Shown: positions 9,172 to 16,365 of the stretch, in pieces
How positions within the stretch are numbered: position 1 is the stretch's first letter
Layout of the letters: each line of letters opens with the position of its first letter
Origin: SD8 sp035528475
GTDB lineage: Archaea > Halobacteriota > Methanomicrobia > Methanomicrobiales > Methanospirillaceae
Assembly (NCBI GenBank): GCA_035528475.1
Contig: DATKYO010000118.1
Span: forward strand, 1-38,086
Direction of reading: 5' to 3'
Length of the DNA stretch: 38,086 bases
Notes under the pieces: model-generated
Databases searched by the model: none
What the model was told of the DNA's origin: nothing
Seen by the model: the letters and a program-made list of their open reading frames with translations, nothing else
Position numbers and translations under genes: made by a program

Positions 9172-9411
9172 TTATTTCTTCGGTCGCTTGACGACAAGTC
9201 TATACGATTCGGCTCTACCGGCTGTATGACTGGTGCGGATAATCCTTATCACATCACCGATTTTCGCCTCGATGACCTTGACTGCGGGATCATCCTGATG
9301 CATTTTTGGTAATTGTTCACTTGTAATTTTGTAGAGGGAAAGCAGCTCGCTTACTTCCTCCTCACTCATAATTTTATGATCAGGGACCATGATATGGTCC
9401 AAAACACTCAT
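9172..9411 (-). CDS. rpoH: DNA-directed RNA polymerase subunit H (Rpb5-like)
   Basis: A small protein matching the C-terminal assembly domain of Rpb5. The family core is present: HIMVPDHKIMSEEE, LPKMHQDDPAVKVI, GDVIRIIRTSHTAGRAESYR and the final LVV. It contacts A'' in the lower jaw. ATG 9411 is preferred because GGGGTGAG lies seven bases upstream; the longer GTG start at 9423 would bury that site. It is the first protein gene of the rpo operon, downstream of tRNA-Lys and directly followed by rpoB2. Confidence 0.95.
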   Translation of the reverse strand: MSVLDHIMVPDHKIMSEEEVSELLSLYKITSEQLPKMHQDDPAVKVIEAKIGDVIRIIRTSHTAGRAESYRLVVKRPKK

Positions 9412-9502
9412 TTTTGTGCTCACCCCAAACCCCCCTTGTGCAGCAGAATTTTAATCTCCAGATCCATCACCACTAAAAATCCACTGGTCGACGCCGTGGA
9501 AG

Positions 9503-9576
9503 CGGGCCCGGAGGGATTTGAACCCCCGACCACCTGGTTAAAAGCCAAGCGCTCTACCTAACTGAGCTACAAGCCC
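9503..9576 (-). tRNA. tRNA-Lys (anticodon TTT)
   Basis: On the minus strand, acceptor GGGCTTG (9576-9570) pairs with CGGGCCC (9510-9504) using two G-U pairs; the discriminator is G. The D arm contains AGCTCAGTTAGGTAGAGC. The anticodon stem CTTGG/CCAGG holds loop CTTTTAA, so the anticodon is TTT. The T loop is TTCAAAT. CCA is not encoded. It lies about 90 bases ahead of rpoH on the same strand and may share its transcript. Confidence 0.95.
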
Positions 9577-9610
9577 ACCTTTAAGTACGACACAGCATTA
9601 TTACAATGCA

Positions 9611-9626
9611 ATAAAAATATATAAAT
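9611..9626 (-). promoter_or_regulatory. Probable TATA box for tRNA-Lys
   Basis: On the minus strand the AT-rich run ttatatatttttatt lies roughly 40 bases before the tRNA 5' end, a reasonable distance for an archaeal TATA box with a short 5' leader. The assignment rests on position and composition only. Confidence 0.45.
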
Positions 9627-9665
9627 GTATTTACAGATCATATCATTTCCATCTTTTATGTTCCC

Positions 9666-9678
9666 GGGGGGGGAGGGG
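9666..9678 (+). repeat. Homopolymeric G tract (G8-A-G4)
   Basis: Eight Gs, an A and four Gs in the short gap between the receiver gene end and tRNA-Lys. No function is evident; such tracts are prone to length change and sequencing error. Confidence 0.7.
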
Positions 9679-9697
9679 ATAACAATCCCATAGCAAT

Positions 9698-10147
9698 TCA
9701 GCTGTCATGGAGGTGGTGATCAAACCCTAATTTTATCATTATTTCTTTTTTATTTGTTATATTTTCTTTCTTTTCATTCTTATTTTGCAGTACCCTTTCT
9801 ATGGCATTCAGCAAAAGCCCGGTGTTAATGGGTTTTGCGATCACCGCGTCCACCGCAAGATGTGTCTGCCGTATCTCATCGACGATTTTTTTTCTGGCCG
9901 AGAAGATTATTACAGGTATCAATGAGGATGACGGGTCTTTCCGAATCCTTTCAAGGGTTTCCCACCCGTCCATCGGCTCCATAGATATATCAAGAAGTAC
10001 AAGGTCAGGAGATCCGGCCTTGAGTTGTGTCAGAGTTTCCTCGCCGCTATGAGCGGCCATGGTATGATAGCCCTTTTTCTTGAGGATAGCTACAAGACCG
10101 TCCACGATATAGGTATTGTCATCAACGACCAAGATAGTCCCAATCAT
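9698..10147 (-). CDS. Stand-alone response-regulator receiver protein
   Basis: From the preferred ATG at 10147 the protein has 149 residues and is one receiver domain plus a short charged tail. The acidic pocket is D9-D10, the phosphoacceptor is D53 (in LLDISMEPMDG), the switch serine is S83 and the conserved lysine is K105. The track-length ORF reaches 10228, but its first 27 residues do not resemble the fold, which begins at IGTILVVDD. There is no output domain, as is common for archaeal receivers that act through protein contacts. No histidine kinase is in this window, so the partner is unknown. Confidence 0.88.
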   Translation of the reverse strand: MIGTILVVDDNTYIVDGLVAILKKKGYHTMAAHSGEETLTQLKAGSPDLVLLDISMEPMDGWETLERIRKDPSSSLIPVIIFSARKKIVDEIRQTHLAVDAVIAKPINTGLLLNAIERVLQNKNEKKENITNKKEIMIKLGFDHHLHDS

Positions 10148-10418
10148 ATAGGTTTCCCAGTTGAGCGGCGGATGCAGTGAAGTTACGAGTTGACAGGTGA
10201 TATCTTTTTGGGAGATTCTAAAAGACATCCCCCGGCATGGTTGAATATCTGAATCCGATAAAATCCATTCACCCGGGGATCTATATAATCGCCAATCAGG
10301 ACCCGCTCATGTTATCGGACCTATTATAGCTATGGAAATTAAAAAAAATAATAAATTTTTTTGATTTTACCCTTTTGTAAAATTTTTTAACCAAAAAGAA
10401 TAAATAATTGTATCAGAT

Positions 10419-11564
10419 ATGGCAGATCTTGTCTCGTGGTTGAAAAAGAATGTCTCCTCATTTCAACCTACAAAATCGATAGCTATCCGGGCCACGAGGC
10501 ACATGCGCAAAATAGAGCAAAAAAAACTATTCTCTGATGAAATTGAGCATATGAGAACTGCGGAAGGCCGCTGGTTCGAAAATATTATCTATGAATTGTT
10601 CGTGGAGATGGCCATGGATACTGATCATATCCAATACATGGCCCTTAAAGGAGCAGATGCACCACGAGGAGGGAGAAGGGTCCGGCTTGGCCAGAACGGA
10701 CTTTTCTATTCCCGGTGCGGCGATATCACAGTGAGAGGAAATGGGCAGGACCTTGCGGAGTTTGATCTTTTACTGGTAGACGGTGATAAACAGGTGGTAT
10801 TTGGGGAAGTAGTCACCTCCGCATCAGATATTAAGGAATTTGAGAAGGAGATAGAATATAAAAAACGCCTGCTCGGATACCTTTTCGATCAGGATGACGT
10901 GACGTTTCTTCTCATCTCCTCGTTTGATATCACAAATTATGCTGCTGCCAGAAGAATTCTCAAATCACCTTCCAATCTCAATATCCAGACCAGGTCATGT
11001 GAGGAGATAAAGGCCGGAATCAGCAGGCAGACCCTAAAGGGAGGTGCAGGAAAGCAGATACAGCATCCCAAACTTATCCGGGCACCCGATATTCCTCTCA
11101 CCCGGCCTTTTGATTACCAGAGATATCATGATACGGAGAAAATAAGAGTTTTCGAAGGTGTCAGCAGTCATATTGACTTCCGTAACGCCGGCAATGGTGA
11201 CGATACGTCCCAACTGGTAAAAAAGATACTATACGGGGCACTTTATCCCTCCGCGATCCGTTCTCTCTGCCGTGAGCACGAAATTACGGTAAAAGGGAAG
11301 AAAATCGAGTATGACGATATAAGACATCAGTTTTCAAAAGTTGTTCTGGCCACCGATCTTCCCGGTTATGAACCACTGCTCTATTTACGTTCGCGGAAGA
11401 GGCAGGAATACCTTAAAATGGTGCAGATTAAATCTGGAAATTTCAAATTCGAACGCATTACACCGTCGAAGGTCGGCTTCTTCATGTGGCTGGAATCACT
11501 CTCTCCCGCTCTTGGAGCCCGGATCTCGGATAACCTCCTGGATGCTTTTTCTCAGAAAAAATAA
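10419..11564 (+). CDS. Unknown protein with a PD-(D/E)XK-like core
   Basis: 381 residues, not recognised as a named family. Residues 49-54 (EGRWFE) sit in a helix, followed at 114-132 by a hairpin with EFDLLLV ... VVFGEVV, the layout of a PD-(D/E)XK nuclease core: Glu54, Asp116, Glu130. The expected Lys after Glu130 is Val132, so catalysis by the usual mechanism is doubtful unless a lysine is supplied from the next helix. The C-terminal 180 residues are basic and may bind nucleic acid. No ribosome binding site precedes the ATG, and the upstream 60 bases are extremely AT-rich, which suggests a leaderless message. The gene stands alone, divergent from the receiver gene. Confidence 0.8.
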   Translation: MADLVSWLKKNVSSFQPTKSIAIRATRHMRKIEQKKLFSDEIEHMRTAEGRWFENIIYELFVEMAMDTDHIQYMALKGADAPRGGRRVRLGQNGLFYSRCGDITVRGNGQDLAEFDLLLVDGDKQVVFGEVVTSASDIKEFEKEIEYKKRLLGYLFDQDDVTFLLISSFDITNYAAARRILKSPSNLNIQTRSCEEIKAGISRQTLKGGAGKQIQHPKLIRAPDIPLTRPFDYQRYHDTEKIRVFEGVSSHIDFRNAGNGDDTSQLVKKILYGALYPSAIRSLCREHEITVKGKKIEYDDIRHQFSKVVLATDLPGYEPLLYLRSRKRQEYLKMVQIKSGNFKFERITPSKVGFFMWLESLSPALGARISDNLLDAFSQKK

Positions 11565-11599
11565 AAATGTAATTTGGTTTAATTCGGTTCTTCTTCAGT

Positions 11600-13189
11600 T
11601 CAGTCGAGGAGAACTGTAAGAGCCTCATCCGCATAGGCATCCATCACATACGGTATGCCGGACACCTTTGATGCCTCCTCGGTAAGGGCCATCAGATCAT
11701 TTCTTGCAAGCGTTTTCAAGCTGAAATTCCTGCTACCTGCCATTATCTGCTGGAGGCCTATCTTGAATTTCTGTGCATAGGTATAGATACCAATTGCACC
11801 CATGGGAATTTCCTTGAACTTGGAGCCATATTTCTCCTTGAGCTCTTCATAGGTCACAAAGATCTCTTCAGGCACTGTCCCGTACTTGGATACAGTCTTC
11901 GGAAGCTGGCCAGCCTTGATCCATTTTTCAATATTCTTCCCGACCATGCCAGGTATCATAAGACCCCTTCCCATACATACCGCCTTTACGTACGGGCTTC
12001 CCATGGCGATTGCCTTGAAGACGTTTGGCTCGTCTGAGAATCCTCCGGCCATTGCAATGTCGGGAACCCTCATGCCCCTCTTCTTGAGGAGTTCTGCATA
12101 CTCATTTGCCAGTGACTGGATATAGAACGTCGGGATACCCCATTCATTCATCATTGGCCAGGGGCTCATACCTGTGCCTCCCGGTGCTCCATCGATAGTG
12201 AGCAGGTCGATCTTGGCCTCGGCACCATATCGGATAGCCATGGCCAATTCAACAGCCGAATATGCACCGGTCTTTAGAGTGACCCTCTTGAAGCCTATGT
12301 CTTTTAACCTGTCCACTTCCTCAAGGAATCCTTCCTTGGAGATGAACCCTAAGCGGGAATGGCGTTCAAATTCCTTGATCGCCCCCTGTTTATAGGCGGT
12401 CTGCATGTCAGACCGGGTTGGATCGGGTACTACTATGTATCCTCTCTTTTTCAGCTCCGCAGCACGTTCAATCGACTTGACCTTGATCTCTCCGCCGATG
12501 CATTTTGCACCCTGGCCCCACTTCAGTTCGATAGTGTCCAGGTTATGTTTGGATGAAACGTATTCAGCCGTGCCCAGGCGCGTGTCCTCAACATTCAGCT
12601 GAACCAGCATCTCGCCGTATCCTTCCCAGAACTTTTTGTAGATGTCGATTCGCCTGTCCATCTCGGGTGATTTCTTGACCATGCCCTTGTTGTCAAGCTC
12701 AAGACCAGGGTCGATACCACAGACATTCTCTCCACACACAATAGTAATACCTGATATTGCGGCTCCAATGGCAAAATGCTCCCAGTTTACGCGGGCAATT
12801 TCAGTTGATCCAAGAGCCCCGGTAAATATAGGAAGGCGCATCTTGACTTTCTGGTCCCAGCCGTACTCTGTCTCCGTATCAACCGAGTAGAATACCGCGG
12901 TATCTGGTCCGATCTCGGTTCCTTCAGGCAGCCCCTTGGCACCCATCGCATAGCCCTGGATATTGAGGTGAGAATAGTCAATCGGGTAATTCTTTTCTGC
13001 ACCAGCAGTGATCTCCCCGAAAGGTCCGGGGTACAGTACTTCCCGGCCCCTGAAGGTAGATAACCATATTTCACAACTTCCCTTGCATCCATCAATACAG
13101 CGGGTGCAGATACCAGACATCGGTGCGACATTACGTGATCGGTTGGTGGTAGCTGTCGCTTCATTGGCATTTGGCTGTCTAAGATTCAT
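11600..13189 (-). CDS. FMN-binding glutamate synthase family protein (GltB central domain)
   Basis: 529 residues resembling the FMN/synthase barrel of GltB. Visible: the KWGQGAKCIGGEIKV segment, the TIDGAPGGTGMSP loop, and AGGFSDEPNVFKAIAMG, all around the FMN and 2-iminoglutarate site. The N-terminus carries four Cys (C28, C31, C35, C39) that probably bind an Fe-S cluster. The glutaminase domain and the GltD-type reductase are absent, as in other archaeal single-domain forms, so ammonia and electrons must come from other proteins. The ATG follows gagaggagt. Glutamate formation is inferred from family; the exact substrate is uncertain. Confidence 0.88.
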   Translation of the reverse strand: MNLRQPNANEATATTNRSRNVAPMSGICTRCIDGCKGSCEIWLSTFRGREVLYPGPFGEITAGAEKNYPIDYSHLNIQGYAMGAKGLPEGTEIGPDTAVFYSVDTETEYGWDQKVKMRLPIFTGALGSTEIARVNWEHFAIGAAISGITIVCGENVCGIDPGLELDNKGMVKKSPEMDRRIDIYKKFWEGYGEMLVQLNVEDTRLGTAEYVSSKHNLDTIELKWGQGAKCIGGEIKVKSIERAAELKKRGYIVVPDPTRSDMQTAYKQGAIKEFERHSRLGFISKEGFLEEVDRLKDIGFKRVTLKTGAYSAVELAMAIRYGAEAKIDLLTIDGAPGGTGMSPWPMMNEWGIPTFYIQSLANEYAELLKKRGMRVPDIAMAGGFSDEPNVFKAIAMGSPYVKAVCMGRGLMIPGMVGKNIEKWIKAGQLPKTVSKYGTVPEEIFVTYEELKEKYGSKFKEIPMGAIGIYTYAQKFKIGLQQIMAGSRNFSLKTLARNDLMALTEEASKVSGIPYVMDAYADEALTVLLD

Positions 13190-13287
13190 ACTCCTCTCCT
13201 TTGCTCTGTTATAAGGACCCCAATAAAAATATCGAAGTCGGTTTGAGCATCTGGAAGCCCAAACGTACCATAATCTTATCTTTTAAA

Positions 13288-13299
13288 CGCTTATAAGCG
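13288..13299. promoter_or_regulatory. 12-bp perfect palindrome upstream of the glutamate synthase gene
   Basis: CGCTTATAAGCG, about 100 bases before the glutamate synthase ATG and about the same from the neighbouring DUF362 gene end. It could be an operator or a TATA-containing promoter element. A 12-bp palindrome alone is weak evidence. Confidence 0.3.
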
Positions 13300-13394
13300 C
13301 TTGCCTTCCTCCCCATTATAAATATTTTGTTTGATTTAATTGTATATTTCTCCGGTATATTCTATCAGTACAGATAAAAAGTGAAAATAGCGTA

Positions 13395-14504
13395 TCAGGA
13401 TATCTCAATTAATTCATATTCCGCCGAACCCAGCCCGATCTGTTCTGCATACAGTATCTGGCGGTATCCGTCTGTTTCATTCCTCATTCCCCTGAATTTG
13501 TCCTTTCCATGTGAATGGTTCCTTGCCAGAAAGGTAGCCGGAAAACCCTCCTGGCTGTTTACAAGATCAAAACTGGCAGCGTCGATAGCTACAGGGTCCT
13601 TCGACGCCAATATACCGATATCCGGCACAATTGATGCATCGCTCCACGCGACGCAGTCGCAATCGGGTGTGATCCGGGTAAGAAAATTCATGAACGCAAC
13701 CTTATCCTGCTTGCCCTTTACCGCCCCGAAAGCATATTCTACCATCCTCTCAACAAACACGGGGATATCAGTCTCCCAGTCCACATCGATTGCTCTTTCC
13801 GGGCATATTGTCATGCACTCAAAACATCCGATGCAGGATTCCCTTTCTATCACTGCCTTCCCGTTGACCAGCGAGATGGCTTCCCGGGGGCATACCTCGA
13901 TGCAACTGGCGCAACCCCTGCACTGCTCTTCAATGATCATGGGACGTGCAGAGTGCTGTTTCTGTTTTCCCACGGGAGGAGCACACCCCATAGCCAGGTT
14001 CTTGATTGCCCCGCCATATCCTGCAATTTCATGCCCCTTGAAATGGGAAAGCACCACCATACTCCTCGAATCGGCTATATCTCCTGAAATAATGACTTCA
14101 CGAAAGTGTGTACAGTCAATCCGTATCTTGCGGGTGTTGTTCCCGTACAACCCATCAGCAATAAGTAAGGGAGCACCTACCACCGCATAGGCAAATCCAT
14201 GTTCAATTGCTGTTGTAAGATGGTCGACAGCATCTGCCCTGCTTCCACGATAGAGCGTGTTTGAATCCGTAAGAAATAGCCTTCCTCCGTACTCCTTTAT
14301 CTTATCCACTACCTGCCGCACATAGACTGGATTTATGTATGAATCGTTGCCACGCTCCCCAAAATGAATTTTAATGGCGGTTATATCCCCAGGGCGGATA
14401 ATACTTGAAAATTCAGCCGCATCAAAGAGTTTCCGTATCTTGGTAATTGTATTCTGGTCGGGATCCCTTGCCCTGAGATTTGCAAAATATACTTTCTCTG
14501 CCAT
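13395..14504 (-). CDS. DUF362 protein with two [4Fe-4S] ferredoxin motifs
   Basis: About 369 residues. The N-terminal half is the DUF362 fold (IKIHFGERGNDSYINP; later GHEIAGYGGAIKNLAMG). In the middle are two ferredoxin motifs, CRGCASCIEVCP and CIGCFECMTICP, each binding one [4Fe-4S] cluster; DUF362 sequence resumes after them (DPVAIDAASFDLV). Such proteins are common in anaerobes, probably in electron transfer or metallocentre handling, with no defined reaction. ATG 14504 is chosen because ggagg lies seven bases upstream; the longer ORF from 14525 has no such site. Confidence 0.9.
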   Translation of the reverse strand: MAEKVYFANLRARDPDQNTITKIRKLFDAAEFSSIIRPGDITAIKIHFGERGNDSYINPVYVRQVVDKIKEYGGRLFLTDSNTLYRGSRADAVDHLTTAIEHGFAYAVVGAPLLIADGLYGNNTRKIRIDCTHFREVIISGDIADSRSMVVLSHFKGHEIAGYGGAIKNLAMGCAPPVGKQKQHSARPMIIEEQCRGCASCIEVCPREAISLVNGKAVIERESCIGCFECMTICPERAIDVDWETDIPVFVERMVEYAFGAVKGKQDKVAFMNFLTRITPDCDCVAWSDASIVPDIGILASKDPVAIDAASFDLVNSQEGFPATFLARNHSHGKDKFRGMRNETDGYRQILYAEQIGLGSAEYELIEIS

Positions 14505-14632
14505 TTTATTTCCTCCAATTCGCATATCAGGGTTTTACGTCACCCTGTAACTGCCCGGTCAGGTGTGAAAAGATGGATCTGCCATTATCAGTCTTCTTGT
14601 GAATAATGCGGAAAAGATGGGACGTGAAAATA

Positions 14633-15121
14633 TTATTCCCTCTTCCCCAACTGGTTGTCAAGCGAGGTGAGATTCTCTACCTCATCCCCACTCATCTTGA
14701 TCTGTGCCAGAATATCACTTGCATTCGCCTCTTCCTCGACCTGTTCCTTTACGAACCAGTCCAGAAACTGTTTTGTGGCAGGGTCTTTTTCTTTGTTTGC
14801 AAGATCCACAAGACCGTTGATGAGAGCTGTCACCTTCTGTTCATGTGCATACACCTCCTCGAATACCTCGCGGGGAGAATTCCACCTGGTTTTTGGAGCG
14901 TCAATCTTCGTCAGATTCACAGTTCCCCCGGTTTCCACGAGATAGTCATAAAATTTCATGCCGTGTTCCAGCTCTTCTCTGGCCTGCACCCTGAGCCATT
15001 TTGCAAAACCTTTCAAAGGTATGGTCTCACAATAGGCTGACATGGACAGATAGAGGTAAGATGAATACAACTCTGCATTGAGCTGTGGGTTAAGTGCGTC
15101 CTGTACAGACTTTTTTACCAT
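14633..15121 (-). CDS. ftnA: Ferritin
   Basis: 162 residues of the classical ferritin four-helix bundle. The diiron ligands are visible: the N-terminal NAELYSSYLYL helix Glu, AREELEHGMKFYDY with its Glu-x2-His pair, and the later VKEQVEEEA helix. It assembles as an iron-storage cage and oxidises Fe(II), limiting Fenton damage. Length is typical for prokaryotic non-haem ferritins. A ggaggttt site precedes the ATG. The neighbouring DUF362 iron-sulfur protein is on the same strand, 130 bases downstream. Confidence 0.95.
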   Translation of the reverse strand: MVKKSVQDALNPQLNAELYSSYLYLSMSAYCETIPLKGFAKWLRVQAREELEHGMKFYDYLVETGGTVNLTKIDAPKTRWNSPREVFEEVYAHEQKVTALINGLVDLANKEKDPATKQFLDWFVKEQVEEEANASDILAQIKMSGDEVENLTSLDNQLGKRE

Positions 15122-15241
15122 TACTTAAACCTCCTCGGACATTCGTAATTCTTATCCTGTTTTCTTTTAATCCTTTCTGCAAATCCACATTTTTTGAATT
15201 ATTGCAGGGATATCAAAAATAGAGTATAAGATATGTGAAAA

Positions 15242-15985
15242 TTATTCCGTTACAATCACCGACGCGTCCTGATCAAAGGGATTTGTCCTTATGGCCAGGG
15301 AAAAAAGGTACGGGTAGTTATTCTCCAGATATCGCATATAGGAGAGCCATTCATAAGAGAGCAGCCTATAGACACGATTTACATCACCAGTAAGATGCGA
15401 GAAATCGCTTTCCGGAAGATCTGTGAGAGCGTCCCTTCTTTCCAATTCCTCATTAAGATGAAAAACCGCCCTGAGAAGATTGGTGAAATCCTGGTGTTCG
15501 AGCAATACGGGGTTTTCAAGGAGCCTTAACAACAGATTTCGGTTCTGGTGCAGGAATGCAGCGATCTCCTGCAGGTTATCCGGTGTGAGTGATGCCTCAA
15601 ACGGATATTGCCCCATATCTTTTCTTATCCTGCTGAAATCCTCCTCTGACCAGGCATTGGAGACAATGAGATGCGCCCTGATCCTGTCCAGGTCCTGGTC
15701 GGAGTCTGAAATATACGCCAGAATACGGGTTCCAACATCAGAAAAAAACGTGCCAATCACCATATTCATCTTTTCCAGCCGTTCTCTTTTTGACCTCACA
15801 CTGAGGAGCTCGTTGATGACCAGGGTCACCAGGAGTACATTGATAGGAAGGAAGCCAATGGCGTTGAAAAGATAATTATATGTGTTTTCCGGGTCCCCCA
15901 GGACAAGAAATTTTATCGCATAGACAACGATTGAGAAGACCACCAGGATAATCCCCAGTCTCACCTGCCAGCTGAACTTTGTCAT
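15242..15985 (-). CDS. Unknown two-helix membrane protein
   Basis: About 247 residues. Two membrane segments near the N-terminus (LGIILVVFSIVVYAIKFLVL and the following AIGFLPINVLLVTLVIN) are followed by a Lys/Arg-rich turn and a largely helical soluble domain of about 170 residues with repeated hydrophobic heptads (RNLLLRLLENPVLLEHQDF, LNEELERRDAL). No family was recognised and no catalytic motif is visible. The ATG at 15985 has gggtg eight bases upstream and is preferred over upstream ATGs at 15991 and 16021. It is a single gene between ferritin and the copper cluster. Confidence 0.8.
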   Translation of the reverse strand: MTKFSWQVRLGIILVVFSIVVYAIKFLVLGDPENTYNYLFNAIGFLPINVLLVTLVINELLSVRSKRERLEKMNMVIGTFFSDVGTRILAYISDSDQDLDRIRAHLIVSNAWSEEDFSRIRKDMGQYPFEASLTPDNLQEIAAFLHQNRNLLLRLLENPVLLEHQDFTNLLRAVFHLNEELERRDALTDLPESDFSHLTGDVNRVYRLLSYEWLSYMRYLENNYPYLFSLAIRTNPFDQDASVIVTE

Positions 15986-16217
15986 ACTCATAACACCCTT
16001 TTTGTTTAGATTGAAGAACATGGAAAAAATAGCTTATGTTATCGCTTTTCTGGTATTTCGTTAAAAAGTCAACATTGCATTATTCTTTTACAATCAGTAA
16101 AACGGCATGCACGTGATTCTACTTACAAATAATCCTGGCGGGCTGCCAGTGACCATGGACAATCTCCGGTAAGAAAAACAGGGTTATTTTGGGCATTTAT
16201 CAGGCTATTACCAGGAT

Positions 16218-16361
16218 TTACTCTGCGTATTTCTCCGGATCAGTATCAAATTTTTTCTTGCAACCGGGAGCACAGAAATAATAGGTCTTTTCCTTATACA
16301 CGCTTGTGAATTTTGCCGTCTTTTCATCAACTGTCATCTTGCAGATGGGATCGATTGCCAT
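16218..16361 (-). CDS. YHS-domain metal-binding protein, 47 residues
   Basis: A complete small gene: ATG at 16361, TAA at 16218. The protein begins MAIDPICKMTV and contains YYFCAPGCKKKFDTDPEKY, the full YHS signature (DPxC-x-M ... Y-FC-x3-C-x3-F-x3-P-x-Y). Cys7, Cys30 and Cys34 are candidate Cu ligands. It starts four bases after the copA stop, and the ggtgtgtgag at the end of copA acts as its ribosome binding site, so the two are coupled. YHS domains are often fused to, or encoded beside, Cu+ ATPases, so delivery of copper to the pump is a good inference. Confidence 0.9.
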   Translation of the reverse strand: MAIDPICKMTVDEKTAKFTSVYKEKTYYFCAPGCKKKFDTDPEKYAE

Positions 16362-16365
16362 TAAC

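Noticed and set aside
9666..9678. G-rich tract as a G-quadruplex element
   Set aside because: Only two separated G runs are present; four are needed for an intramolecular quadruplex by the usual pattern unless the long run is split.
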